This document shows positions 26,047 to 35,700 of a stretch of 38,850 nt of DNA, one piece after another. The position numbers and the translations under genes are program-made. The number at the start of each line of letters is the position of its first letter. Position 1 is the stretch's first letter. Under the pieces are notes generated by a model. That model was not told where the DNA came from. It ran no database searches and saw only the letters and a program-made list of their open reading frames with translations. This DNA comes from Legionella drancourtii LLAP12 (GTDB lineage Bacteria; Pseudomonadota; Gammaproteobacteria; Legionellales; Legionellaceae): positions 1 through 38,850 of the forward strand of contig NZ_JH413830.1 of NCBI RefSeq assembly GCF_000162755.2. The letters are read 5' to 3'.

Positions 26047-26706
26047 ATGGATAAATTTACAGATCGGCAGGAAGCGGGCACTATTCTAGCAGAGTACCTT
26101 AAAGATTATGCCAATCAATCAAATGTTATCATCTTGGCACTTCCTCGAGGTGGTGTTCCAGTAGCTTATGAAATTGCAACAGCACTTGCCATTCCACTTG
26201 ATATTTTTATTGTTCGAAAATTAGGCGTTCCTGGTCATGAAGAGTTGGCTATGGGAGCTATTGCTTCAGGCGGTACCGTTATTTTTAATGAACTGCTTAT
26301 AAGTGCGTTAAACCTGGATCAATCTTCAATCGACCTTGTCTTACAAGCAGAACAGAAAGAATTATTGCGCCGTGAACTATTATATCGAGGCGATCGTCCC
26401 TTTCCTAAACTTTTGGACAAAACAATTATTCTTGTTGACGATGGTATTGCCACAGGCTCAACAATGTTCGCAGCAGTAAAAGCCCTGCGTAAATATAAAC
26501 CTGCTTCTATTATTATCGCTGTACCCGTTGCTGCGCGTGAAACATGTGAAGAAATGACTCAATTGGTGGAGAAAGTTATTTGCCCACTACAACCCATAAA
26601 TTTCTATGCTGTAGGCTTGTGGTATGAGAATTTTACTCAGACTTCTGATAATGAAGTGATTGAATTGCTTGAAAAATCAAATGCAATGATGAAACAGTCA
26701 ACGTAA
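26047..26706 (+). CDS. Predicted phosphoribosyltransferase (COG1926 type)
   Basis: 219 residues. The PRPP-binding loop is ILVDDGIATGSTM (about 128-140). ALPRGGVPVA (about 31-40) supplies the pyrophosphate-side loop, and RKLGVPGHEELAMGAIASGG is diagnostic of this subfamily. The true substrate is unknown. The first ATG of the frame is at 26017. I prefer 26047 (MDKFTDRQEAG) because the family starts with FxDRxEAG, although the ribosome site (GGTGAA) is modest. In other proteobacteria such genes sit with usp, erythromycin-esterase-like and dienelactone-hydrolase-like genes, as here. Confidence 0.85.
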   Translation: MDKFTDRQEAGTILAEYLKDYANQSNVIILALPRGGVPVAYEIATALAIPLDIFIVRKLGVPGHEELAMGAIASGGTVIFNELLISALNLDQSSIDLVLQAEQKELLRRELLYRGDRPFPKLLDKTIILVDDGIATGSTMFAAVKALRKYKPASIIIAVPVAARETCEEMTQLVEKVICPLQPINFYAVGLWYENFTQTSDNEVIELLEKSNAMMKQST

Positions 26707-26771
26707 TCCTGGATCCATTTTTCACGCATTTTAGAGCACTAATTAACCTAAGTTGAAAAAGGAGAGTTAGT

Positions 26772-28073
26772 ATGAATACAGAGGCGCAACAAAAGCTGCT
26801 TACTGTGCTCAATGAGGCAGTAAAACCAATTTCAGCACCGGCTGATTATTCTTCATTTTTAGAAAAAATTGACGACGCACGTTATGTATTGATTGGAGAG
26901 GCCAGCCATGGAACGCAAGAGTTTTATCAGGCTCGCATAGAGATTACACAACAACTAATCATGAAAAAGGGTTTTATGGCTGTAGCGATAGAAGGTGATT
27001 GGCCTGATGCCTATCGGGTTCACCGCTACATACAAGGAAGAGGATATATCGATGATTCAGAGAGTGCGCTAGATGATTTTAAACGCTTTCCAACGTGGAT
27101 GTGGCGCAACACAAGTCTGCCTCCTTTTCTTAAATGGTTACGTGAATACAATGATTTACCCGATACAATGGATAAAGTTGGTTTTTATGGTTTGGATTTA
27201 TACAGTCTCAATAGATCCATGCAGGCTGTTATTCGTTATTTAATGAACGTTGATCCTATGGCTGCAGAGCAGGCAAAAAGCCGTTATGCATGTTTTGACC
27301 ACTTAAATGTTGATCCACAAATGTATGGGTATTTAGCTAATGCGAAAATAAAAAAATCCTGTATCGCAGAAGTACTCGAAGAGTTCAATGAAATGCAACA
27401 CCATGCTTTTAAACTTATCCATCAAGGAGATGAGGTCGCTGAAGATGATTATTTTTTTGCGACACAAAACGCGCGTTTGGTCAAAAATGCAGAAGCCTAT
27501 TATCGCTCGATGTTTGATGATCATGTCTCTTCATGGAATATACGTGATAGGCACATGGCAGAAACTATTGGTATTCTTGCTGATCATTTAGAGGAGCGGT
27601 TTAATAAACCGGCCAAGATCATTATTTGGGCTCATAATTCACATGTTGGTGATGCGCGTGCTACTGAAATGGGCGCACGTGGTGAGGTTAATATTGGCCA
27701 ATTGATTAGGGAGCAACATACGAATACCTATTCTATCGGATTTTCAACCTATGATGGCTTTGTTACAGCAGCTTCCAATTGGGATGAGCCTGCTCAACGT
27801 AAAAAAATAGTTCCTGGTCTTAATGGAAGTTATGAGGAATTATTTCATCAAGTAGCTTATAAAAATTTTATTTTACATTTATCGGATAACGAAGAATTAG
27901 AGCACTTTCTAAAAATTCCGCGATTACAGCGAGCAATTGGCGTTATTTATCGACCGGAAACTGAGCGTCTTAGCCATTATTTTTTTACTCATTTACCTTA
28001 TCAATTTAATAGCCTTATTCATTTTGACAAAACTAATGCAGTGGAGCCACTTGGGGTTAAAGTGGAGATGTAG
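26772..28073 (+). CDS. Erythromycin-esterase-like hydrolase (EreA/EreB family, COG2312)
   Basis: 433 residues, full length. The family core is clear: IGEASHGTQEFY (Glu43, His46), AIEGDWPDAYRVHRYI (Glu74), FKRFPTWMWRN, FYGLDLYSL, and IIWAHNSHVGDA (His288, His291). These residues line the active site of Ere enzymes. Most chromosomal members do not confer macrolide resistance and their substrate is unknown. AAAGGAGAG lies before the ATG. Context with usp and phosphoribosyltransferase genes suggests a stress role rather than antibiotic resistance. Confidence 0.88.
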   Translation: MNTEAQQKLLTVLNEAVKPISAPADYSSFLEKIDDARYVLIGEASHGTQEFYQARIEITQQLIMKKGFMAVAIEGDWPDAYRVHRYIQGRGYIDDSESALDDFKRFPTWMWRNTSLPPFLKWLREYNDLPDTMDKVGFYGLDLYSLNRSMQAVIRYLMNVDPMAAEQAKSRYACFDHLNVDPQMYGYLANAKIKKSCIAEVLEEFNEMQHHAFKLIHQGDEVAEDDYFFATQNARLVKNAEAYYRSMFDDHVSSWNIRDRHMAETIGILADHLEERFNKPAKIIIWAHNSHVGDARATEMGARGEVNIGQLIREQHTNTYSIGFSTYDGFVTAASNWDEPAQRKKIVPGLNGSYEELFHQVAYKNFILHLSDNEELEHFLKIPRLQRAIGVIYRPETERLSHYFFTHLPYQFNSLIHFDKTNAVEPLGVKVEM

Positions 28074-28173
28074 CTGATTTTTGATGATTTTAAATGTCCT
28101 CAATTAGGGGGTATAAATTTGTAATTAATTATTTAAACAATTAAATTCAACGAGTAAAAATTCACGGTGAACT

Positions 28174-28836
28174 ATGGCACATTATACTTTGGATAAAGAA
28201 CATACCATCACTATTCCAAGTGACAATGTCTCTCTTGATGGATTACTGTATATTCCTAAAGATGCATGTGGTCTTGTTTTATTTGTGCATGGAAGTGGTA
28301 GTAGTCGTTTTAGCGTACGTAATCAATATGTTGCACGTGTTTTAAATGAAGGCCGTATTGCCACTCTATTATTTGATTTATTTACCCCAGAGGAAGATGC
28401 TATTGATAGTCATACGCGGCAATTTCGTTTTGATATTGATTTTTTGGCATCTCGATTAATGGACGCGACAAAATGGTGTCTCAAACAGTCTGTACTGAGT
28501 CCTTTATCAATTGGTTATTTTGGCGCGAGTACTGGTGGCGGAGCGGCTCTTGTTGCTGCAGCAATGGCGCCAGATAAGATCCGTGCTATTGTTTCTCGTG
28601 GTGGACGACCTGACTTAGCCGGTGATGCTTTGGCACTTGTTCAAGCCCCTACGTTATTCATTGTAGGAGGTCATGACGAAATCGTCATTCAAATGAATAA
28701 AGAGGCCATGTCTAAATTAAATTGTATTAAAAAAATAGAAATAATCCCCGGCGCTACCCATTTATTTGAGGAGCCTGGAGCACTCAATGAAGTAGCTCGT
28801 CTAGCAAGAACATGGTTTTCTAGTTATTTTGTTTGA
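28174..28836 (+). CDS. Dienelactone-hydrolase-like alpha/beta hydrolase
   Basis: 220 residues. The triad can be placed: Ser119 in YFGASTGGGAAL, Asp168 in VGGHDE and His196 in GATHLFEE. LFVHGSGSSRFSVRN (about 32-46) forms the oxyanion loop. The nucleophile is Ser, not the Cys of true dienelactone hydrolases, so the reaction is an unspecified ester or acyl hydrolysis. It is cytoplasmic, without a signal peptide. A weak inverted repeat (TAGTAC/GTACTA) follows at about 28841-28866. Confidence 0.85.
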   Translation: MAHYTLDKEHTITIPSDNVSLDGLLYIPKDACGLVLFVHGSGSSRFSVRNQYVARVLNEGRIATLLFDLFTPEEDAIDSHTRQFRFDIDFLASRLMDATKWCLKQSVLSPLSIGYFGASTGGGAALVAAAMAPDKIRAIVSRGGRPDLAGDALALVQAPTLFIVGGHDEIVIQMNKEAMSKLNCIKKIEIIPGATHLFEEPGALNEVARLARTWFSSYFV

Positions 28837-29022
28837 AATTAGTACCTACGTGGCAATATGTACTATGATTGTATATTAATGATATCTCTGTAATGGAATA
28901 CTGATGATGACATCCAATCAACTACGCAACATAGATTATTACTTTAAACGCTAACGATTGCCGAATATGTCAATTACCAATGGTGGCTGCTTCATGAGGG
29001 AATGACCAACAAGGAGTGAATT

Positions 29023-29628
29023 ATGGCTAGCTCAAAAACAATCAACCATGACCAAATATCCATGAACGTGATGGATGTCATATATAATCGTCGTGCAGTG
29101 CGTGATTACCTTCCCAAAAAAATTGACCAAGATCTCATTCATATATTGCTTAATGCAGCCATACAGGCTCCTACAGCCATGCATGAAGAACCGTGGTCAT
29201 TTGTGATCATTCAAAATAAAGATCTATTAAATCGGTTGTCAGAAAGTGCCAAGCACCTAGTACTTGCTGAAACAAAAAATTCCGAACCCCAACAAGCAAA
29301 GCAAGTTATTGATTTGGTCAAACCAGCAGATTTCAACGTATTTTATAATGCCGGAACATTGATAACTATATATAGTAAATTCCCTGGAAGTTTTGTCGCA
29401 GCAGATTGCTGGTTGGCTGCTGAGAATCTAATGCTCACCGCCTATGCAAATGGGCTTGGAACCTGTGTCATTGGCTTTGCAGTTTCGGCTTTGAACACTC
29501 CTGAATGGAAAAATGAATTAGGAATCCCTGCTGAAATGACAGCCATGGTGCCGATCATTGTAGGTCAGCCAGCAGGCAAGACGCCACTATCTCCTCGTAA
29601 GCCCCCTGAAATACTTACCTGGAAATGA
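29023..29628 (+). CDS. Nitroreductase-family flavoprotein
   Basis: 201 residues. YNRRAVRDYLPK (21-32) is the FMN-phosphate-binding motif, APTAMHEEPWSFV (49-61) the second FMN contact, and ANGLGTCVIGFA the late glycine segment. Such proteins reduce nitro compounds or quinones with NAD(P)H. AAGGAG stands before the ATG. The next gene begins one base after its stop. Confidence 0.9.
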   Translation: MASSKTINHDQISMNVMDVIYNRRAVRDYLPKKIDQDLIHILLNAAIQAPTAMHEEPWSFVIIQNKDLLNRLSESAKHLVLAETKNSEPQQAKQVIDLVKPADFNVFYNAGTLITIYSKFPGSFVAADCWLAAENLMLTAYANGLGTCVIGFAVSALNTPEWKNELGIPAEMTAMVPIIVGQPAGKTPLSPRKPPEILTWK

Positions 29629-29629
29629 T

Positions 29630-29884
29630 ATGAAACAAAATTTTTCAGCAAGAATAGTCCCTCAGGAGGAGGTCTATGCTGCACATTATAAGCTTGCTTT
29701 ACTTATTACGGTATTACCCTATATTTTTGATACGGTGATTGCTATTGCCAGAAGTGGATTTCCTAATTATGCAAGTAAGAGAAAATTATTACCAAACCTG
29801 AGCAAAATAGGATACTGGAGTGTTCTTCTATTCGTGTATGTGTATGGAGACGTTACCAAATTGGTCTCTGATAAATTACAGTAG
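29630..29884 (+). CDS. Small membrane-associated protein coupled to nitroreductase
   Basis: 84 residues, unrecognised. A hydrophobic helix at about 22-42 (KLALLITVLPYIFDTVIAIA) and a second shorter one at about 62-74 (YWSVLLFVYVYG) are separated by a basic loop (NYASKRKLLPN). The ATG lies one base after the nitroreductase stop, so translation is probably coupled. The coupling suggests it could anchor or partner the flavoprotein at the membrane, which is an inference. Confidence 0.6.
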   Translation: MKQNFSARIVPQEEVYAAHYKLALLITVLPYIFDTVIAIARSGFPNYASKRKLLPNLSKIGYWSVLLFVYVYGDVTKLVSDKLQ

Positions 29885-29944
29885 TGTAGTCTATATTTAG
29901 TTCATATATGTCATAACAAATTCTACGAGCAAGGAGCCATTATA

Positions 29945-30400
29945 ATGTATAAGAATATTATGCTAGCACTTGATGGGAGTAAGATATCTGATTCCTTGGT
30001 AGAGGAAGTAATTAACCTAACTAAAGGTCAGAGCGCTAATGTGCGAATTATTCATGTTGTTGATGAGAGCTTTGTCAGTTATGGTGGGCCAGCCTTTGAT
30101 TATCTTTCAATTATTGCTACTTGTAGGGAAGATGGTGAAAAGATATTAAATAATGCTGCAAAAAAAATGGCTAGCGAATCATCGATTAATCCGGAGACAT
30201 CAATTTTGGAATTAAAGCCATTGCAGGGAAGAGTTGCCGAGGCAATTGTTGAAGCTGCAAAAGAATGGCCTGCAGATTTATTAGTTATAGGCACGCATGG
30301 CCGGCGTGGCTTTAGTCGTCTCTTTCTGGGGAGCGTGGCGGAGAATATTGTGCGAATTGCAACAATACCTGTCCTGCTTGTGCGTGGTGCTGATGCATAA
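29945..30400 (+). CDS. Universal stress protein (UspA family), copy 2
   Basis: 151 residues, clearly paralogous to the USP at 25377. The ATP-binding motif is GTHGRRGFSRLFLGS and the ending is RIATIPVLLVRG. AAGGAG precedes the ATG by eight bases. It closes the plus-strand stress cluster. Confidence 0.9.
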   Translation: MYKNIMLALDGSKISDSLVEEVINLTKGQSANVRIIHVVDESFVSYGGPAFDYLSIIATCREDGEKILNNAAKKMASESSINPETSILELKPLQGRVAEAIVEAAKEWPADLLVIGTHGRRGFSRLFLGSVAENIVRIATIPVLLVRGADA

Positions 30401-30496
30401 GCAGGAATATTTTTTTTACCCGATTCATTCTTAGTACGGATAGTATGATTAAAAGAACTAGCAATTTGACTTCATACATAAAATTTACAATGGCAA

Positions 30497-31033
30497 TTAC
30501 CTCATATTAGAAGGTAATTTAATCGACTTGCCGGCAACCATAAATTGACCTCTTCCCTGATGATGGAGTGTTTGGGGATTTTTTCTCGACATATCGAGCC
30601 AAGCATTAAGAACTTCAAGAATAAAAAAATTATATTTAGTCACCATGTTCATATCAATGACTTTGCATTCGAGGTTGGCAAAACACTCATCGATAAGTGG
30701 TGCTTTTACCCAGGAAGAAGCGACTGCTGTGAGCTGAAATGTTTTGAATTTATCTACGTTTTGCCCCGATGTATTACCACAGCCGACTACTTTTTCTGCT
30801 AAGTCCACTGTTGGAATATTAATGACGCATTCTTTGGTTGTTTTCAAGAGATTAAAACTGTAATTGTTTTCGCTAATGACGCAGCCCACAATTGGAGGCT
30901 CAAACTCCATCATGGTATGCCACGACATAGTCATGATATTAGGATGTTCTTTGTGCGCTGTTGTGACTAATACAACTGGTCCTGGTTCTAAAAGAGCATA
31001 AACTTCAGATAAAGAAAGAGGCTTTTTTTTCAT
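30497..31033 (-). CDS. Flavin-reductase-like FMN-binding protein
   Basis: 178 residues of the split-barrel flavin reductase family (DIM6/NTAB type). Typical segments are PGPVVLVTTAHKEHPNIMTMSW (17-38), EPPIVGCVISENNYSF, TKECVINIP and CGNTSGQNVDKF. It likely binds FMN and reduces flavin or an unknown substrate with NAD(P)H. It is convergent with the USP gene; an 8-bp inverted repeat (AATTACCT/AGGTAATT, 30495-30519) overlaps its stop codon. Its ATG has only a weak AAGGATA upstream. Confidence 0.85.
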   Translation of the reverse strand: MKKKPLSLSEVYALLEPGPVVLVTTAHKEHPNIMTMSWHTMMEFEPPIVGCVISENNYSFNLLKTTKECVINIPTVDLAEKVVGCGNTSGQNVDKFKTFQLTAVASSWVKAPLIDECFANLECKVIDMNMVTKYNFFILEVLNAWLDMSRKNPQTLHHQGRGQFMVAGKSIKLPSNMR

Positions 31034-31082
31034 GTTAATATCCTTATATTAGCGATGCACTACTGAATAGCTATCTGCAGTG

Positions 31083-31241
31083 ATGCAGAAAAACACCCTA
31101 GCGGCGGTGTTTTTAGTAACTCTGTTATGTTCCGTTTTATTCGGAAAATTAGAATATCAATTACATCGTTATTTAAAAAAGTTACTCAAGAAAATAATGC
31201 GTTTACACCATGCCAAAGAACATTCTATTGTGCCTGCTTAA
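31083..31241 (+). CDS. Possible 52-residue membrane peptide with basic tail
   Basis: A frame of 52 codons from ATG at 31083. It has an N-terminal hydrophobic segment (TLAAVFLVTLLCSVLFG, 5-21) followed by a basic amphipathic stretch (RYLKKLLKKIMRLHHAK, 29-45). The composition strongly resembles a small membrane peptide, including type I toxin-like peptides. Against it, no convincing ribosome site is visible, and codons 3-11 coincide with a perfect terminator-like hairpin. Left as a candidate. Confidence 0.35.
   Translation: MQKNTLAAVFLVTLLCSVLFGKLEYQLHRYLKKLLKKIMRLHHAKEHSIVPA
31089..31114. terminator. Terminator-like hairpin, symmetric on both strands
   Basis: AAAAACACC (31089-31097) and GGTGTTTTT (31106-31114) form a perfect 9-bp stem with an 8-base loop, ending in T-runs in either direction. 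No obvious transcript reaches it: the flavin-reductase gene starts upstream and reads away, so its role is unclear. Confidence 0.45.
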
Positions 31242-31265
31242 GTAACTATCGGTCGAATTAGTCCA

Positions 31266-31448
31266 TCAAGGCGCGAGCCTTGGAGGGCTAGGCGAATGGT
31301 CATCATCTAATACTACAACTACTGGTTGATTTAGTGCAGATTTAATTTCATTAATCCAGTTAGAAACAGTTTGAAAGAATAATGCTTCTGTGGTGTCTGC
31401 AATAGCAGGATTAATTAATATATAAACTAAGGGGTGTTGACATTTCAC
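31266..31448 (-). pseudogene. Possible gene remnant joined to a MITE end
   Basis: A 60-codon open frame with natural-looking composition (LVYILINPAIADTTEALFF, NQPVVVVLDDD). It has only a GTG at its head, and that lies inside the repeat end at 31431-31464. It may be the 3' part of a gene whose start was lost to insertion. Not recognised; it could be chance. Confidence 0.25.
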
Positions 31449-31464
31449 TAGATTGAGCCAAAAT
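31431..31464. repeat. Single end of the MITE-like family also seen upstream of norB
   Basis: TGTTGACATTTCACTA followed by the exact 15-mer AGATTGAGCCAAAAT, matching the left and right ends of the element at 23090-23219. No partner end is visible nearby, so it is probably a truncated copy. It lies just upstream of sbcD. Confidence 0.45.
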
Positions 31465-31506
31465 CGGCCTCTAGAAAAAGGCGGTCCTCTGACTGGAAAT
31501 TATCAT

Positions 31507-32730
31507 ATGAAAATCCTCCATACTTCCGACTGGCATATCGGCCGCACTCTTTATACGCGCAAGCGTTATGAAGAATTTGAGGCATTCCTTTCCTGGCTGG
31601 CGAAGACTCTTTGCGAAGAACAGGTGGATGTGCTCTTGATTGCCGGTGATGTTTTTGATACCAGTACCCCTAGTAATCGTGCTCAAGAATTGTATTATCG
31701 GTTTTTATGCCGTGTGGCCAGTTCTTCTTGTCGGCATGTTATTGTGATTGCCGGTAATCACGATTCTCCAACGTTCTTAGATGCCCCTAAAGAATTATTA
31801 CGTGCGCTTAATGTCCATGTCATTGGTTCAGTAACTACGAATCTTGCGGATGAAGTGTTACTGCTTGAAAATCAGGATGGTAGTCCTGAATTAATAGTTT
31901 GTGCTGTTCCGTATCTGAGAGATAGGGATATTCGCACGGTTGCAGCAGGGGAAAGTATTGAGGATAAAGAGCGTAAGTTAATTGCTGGGATACGTGCTCA
32001 TTATGCTGAGGTTTGTGAATTAGCGGTGCAGAAGCGTAATCTTTTGGGGCGGGAAATTCCTATTGTAGCGATGGGGCATTTATTTACCGCTGGTGGTGCG
32101 ACTGGGGATGGTGTTCGCGAACTCTATGTGGGCTCGTTGGCGCATGTTTCAGCGCAAATTTTTCCTGAATGCATCGATTATCTGGCTTTAGGCCATCTTC
32201 ATGTGCCGCAAAAGATCAATAACTTAGAGAATATGCGTTACAGCGGCTCGCCGCTGCCGATGGGGTTTGGTGAAGCGAATCAAGAAAAAAGTGTTTGTCT
32301 CATTGAATTTAGTGGACTCAATGCCTCTGTTTCTCTTCTTAAGGTACCTATTTTTCAACACCTTAAGCGTATTTGTGGCCATTGGGAGGCGATTGCAGAT
32401 GAGATTATGGCGCTGGCAACGACACAAAGCCAAGCTTGGCTGGAGATAGTATATGAAGGCGACGAAGTCACTGGCAATCTGCGTGAATCTTTGGAAGAGA
32501 CGATTGCTGGAACGGGGATGCAGATCTTGCGCGTAAAAAATAATCGCATTATTGACCGGGTACTGAAGCGAATACACGATGATGAAACACTTGATGATCT
32601 GAATATTAACGATGTGTTTGCACGCTGTTTGGCAGTGCATAAGGTACCCGAGGAGCAATGGCCAGAATTATTGACCACCTACCAGGAAACGTTAATGATT
32701 CTCAACGATCAAGATGCCAAGGCAGAATAA
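31507..32730 (+). CDS. sbcD: Exonuclease subunit SbcD (Mre11 family)
   Basis: 407 residues. The nuclease motifs are present: HTSDWHIGR (Asp8, His10), IAGDVFDT, VIAGNHDSP, MGHLFTAGG and LALGHLHVPQ, which together bind two Mn2+ ions. With SbcC it forms a nuclease that opens hairpins and processes DNA ends. The start is the ATG at 31507 (MKILHTSDWHIG, canonical). The in-frame upstream codon at 31453 would add 18 unrelated residues, some encoded by the repeat flank. It lies 11 bases upstream of sbcC. Confidence 0.95.
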   Translation: MKILHTSDWHIGRTLYTRKRYEEFEAFLSWLAKTLCEEQVDVLLIAGDVFDTSTPSNRAQELYYRFLCRVASSSCRHVIVIAGNHDSPTFLDAPKELLRALNVHVIGSVTTNLADEVLLLENQDGSPELIVCAVPYLRDRDIRTVAAGESIEDKERKLIAGIRAHYAEVCELAVQKRNLLGREIPIVAMGHLFTAGGATGDGVRELYVGSLAHVSAQIFPECIDYLALGHLHVPQKINNLENMRYSGSPLPMGFGEANQEKSVCLIEFSGLNASVSLLKVPIFQHLKRICGHWEAIADEIMALATTQSQAWLEIVYEGDEVTGNLRESLEETIAGTGMQILRVKNNRIIDRVLKRIHDDETLDDLNINDVFARCLAVHKVPEEQWPELLTTYQETLMILNDQDAKAE

Positions 32731-32741
32731 AGAGGTAGGCG

Positions 32742-35700
32742 ATGCGGATACTCAAAATACGCTTTAAGAATTTAAATTCACTCGTCGGTGAATGGGAAAT
32801 TGATTTGACTCATCCCGCATTTGTATCCGATGGTATTTTTGCAATCATTGGTCCAACTGGTTCAGGAAAAACCACGATTCTCGATGCCATTTGTTTGGCA
32901 CTCTATGGAAGAACACCTCGCCTTAATAAGGTAACCAAGAGCGAAAATGAAATTATGGCGCGGCAAACAGGAGCGTGTTTTTCTGAAGTACTGTTTGAAA
33001 CGCAGGCAGGGCGTTTTCGTTGTCACTGGAGCCAACGACGGGCACGAAAAAAGCCTGATGGCGAATTACAAACGCCTAAGCACGAGATTGCGGATGCTGA
33101 TTCAAACCAAATTCTTGACGCAAAGCTTCGTGGTGTTGCGGAGCAAATAGAAATGGTAACCGGCATGGATTTTGATCGTTTTACTCGCTCTATGTTGCTT
33201 GCACAAGGAGGCTTTGCCGCGTTTTTGCAGGCGGTTCCGGATGAGCGAGCCCCCATTTTAGAGCAAATTACTGGAACAGAAATTTACAGTCAGATCTCCA
33301 TGTGTGTGCATGAGCGTCGCTCAGATGAGCGTAAAACACTGGATCTGATGATGGCGGAGCTTGCTGGAGTACAACTTCTGGGTGACGAAGAGGAACAGCA
33401 ATTGAATGTAAGTCTTGACCATCATAATAATCAAGAGGTCTTGCTTCAGCAGGAAATCACAAAGAAAAATCTGGCAATGACCTGGCTGGAGCAGCTCAAT
33501 TCTCTGGAAAAAGATTTAGGTTTTATTATTGAACAGCAGCACGATCTACTCCAACGTCGAGAGTTATTTAAGCCTGAGTTAGAGCGGCTCGAACGCGCAA
33601 AGCAGGCTTTAGAAATATCGGCTGTGCATGCTGATATTAGTGCTTTGCGCCGAGAGCAGGAAAGTGCAAATCAAGAATGTAATGACCGTCGCTTGGCACT
33701 TCCGGGCAGGGAAGCTGAGTTAAAGACTGCAGCAGATGCTTTGACGCTGGCGGTTGCTGATTTAGAACAAAAAAGAATAGAACAAAAATCGACCTTAGCG
33801 GTGATTCGCAAGGTTCAGGCTCTTGATATTAAGCTTCAAGAAAAAGAAGAACCCATGATTAAAGTCAATGAGGTTATTTTGGCGATTAAACGCTCTTTGT
33901 CTACCTTGTTAGCTAAGAATAATGACGATTGCCGAGATCTCGCTATAAAAAGTATTGCCTTTACAGAAGTGCGCGAACGTCTTCGGTTAAAAAAAGCAGA
34001 TGAGGGATTGATAGCCAACCTAGCCGGAATTGGTAGTCGATTTGATATTCTTCGCGATTTAAATGAACAGCATGGCAACAAAGCTGCTGAGTTGAGTATA
34101 GCCGAGATGCAAATGGCGGAATTAGATCGCACTTGGCATGAACAAACAGTAATGCTTGCAACAAAAGAAAAGGAACTTAACGCCTGTCAGCATGATTTTG
34201 TACACTACCAGAACCAACTAAAAAAGACTTTGGCGGGTCGTGCAATGGCTGATTGGCGTGGCGCCTCAATGCTTCTTAAAGAGAGAAGCGCTTCGTTGCA
34301 AAAAACGATGAAAGCGATACATTCTTTGGCTGATTTGAAGGCGAATCTTGAGGCGCTTAATAATCGTCAGGCAATGCTTACTCTTGCACAAGATGGATTA
34401 GTTAATAAAATTCAAGTTCAGGTTGAACAATGTGGCGCCTATGAACGTGAAGTTCACTTGCTTGAAACACAACTTTCTTTGTTCAAGAGGATTCAAGATC
34501 TTACAGACATCAGACATCAACTTGAAGACGAGCAACCCTGTCCGCTTTGTGGTGCAAAAGAACATCCATTTGCAACAGGTACTATTCCTGTACCTGATGA
34601 AACTATGACTTTGCTAAAAGGGGCTAGAGAGAATTATAAACAAGCAAATGCCATGCATTCCGGATTAAAAATTAAACAGGCTGAAAATGTAAAAGATTTA
34701 GAGCAACTTTTGCTGCAACGAAATGAATGCATAGACAGGATTGCCATTGAAGAGGCTGAAATTCAGGACGCGTTTTCCATATTTGCTCTTGATGTGTCTG
34801 CTCAAGAGCGAGAAACAGTGTTAGTTAATTTAGTACAAGAAACCGATAAGAATCTGGAAAATACCTTACAGGTTGTTCAGGTTGTTGATGAGTATGAACA
34901 AAAAATGGAACTAGCGCGTGAAGCGCTTGAAAAAAGCAAGGAATCATTCGCACAATCTGAACGAGAAAATCAGACCGCAAGCCATAAAAAAATCTCTGCA
35001 GAACAAGATGTCACACGTATTGCAAAGGAGTTAAGCACACTCGACTTTCAGCGCCAGAAAACACTGGATAAAGAATTAGCCGCGTTAGCAACGTATGGAA
35101 TTAAAAGCCTGGCTCTGGATGCATTGGCTCATGTTCAGCTCGAACTCGCTGCACGTCGGGATCAGTATCTGGATTTACAGAAACAAAATAGTGATTTGGA
35201 GAAACAGATCGCCAGTTTGCAGTCGCAGACAAAATATCAAGCCGAACAAATTAGTAACTTAGAAATAGATCTTAAAAACCAACAAAATATGCTCATGGCT
35301 TTAAAAGCGGATCAAGATTTGCTAATGCATGAAAGGAATTCTCTTTTTGGTGATAGGAACCCTCATGAGGTGGAAACTCACTTGGTTGCGGTAATTGAAG
35401 CAGGCGAAAAGCGTATTGAGGGCTTACGACAGACATTGAGCGTCACAGAACAAGAATGCGCCAAATTAAAAAGTGCAATAGAATCTATTGAAAAGACAAT
35501 TTTTTCTCGAAGCTTAAAGTTACAAGAAGTTGCACTTGTTTTTAAAACACAGCTCGATAAATTTAATTTTGCTGATGAAGCCAGTTATATAAACGCCTGT
35601 CTATCTGAAGATGAGCGCAAAAATTTAATGTTAAATGCCCAGAAGTTGGAAAATGAATATACAGAACTCGAGACACGAAGAAAGGATAAAGCAGATCTTT

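Noticed and set aside
26772-28073. Macrolide-resistance gene
   Set aside because: Although the fold is EreA/EreB-like, the chromosomal stress-cluster context and broad family make resistance an unsupported claim.
31453-31506. Upstream in-frame start for SbcD
   Set aside because: It would add 18 residues partly encoded by repeat DNA, whereas the ATG at 31507 gives the canonical N-terminus MKILHTSDWH.
32224-32658. 144-codon minus-strand frame inside sbcD
   Set aside because: Antisense shadow of conserved SbcD sequence with no independent coding evidence.
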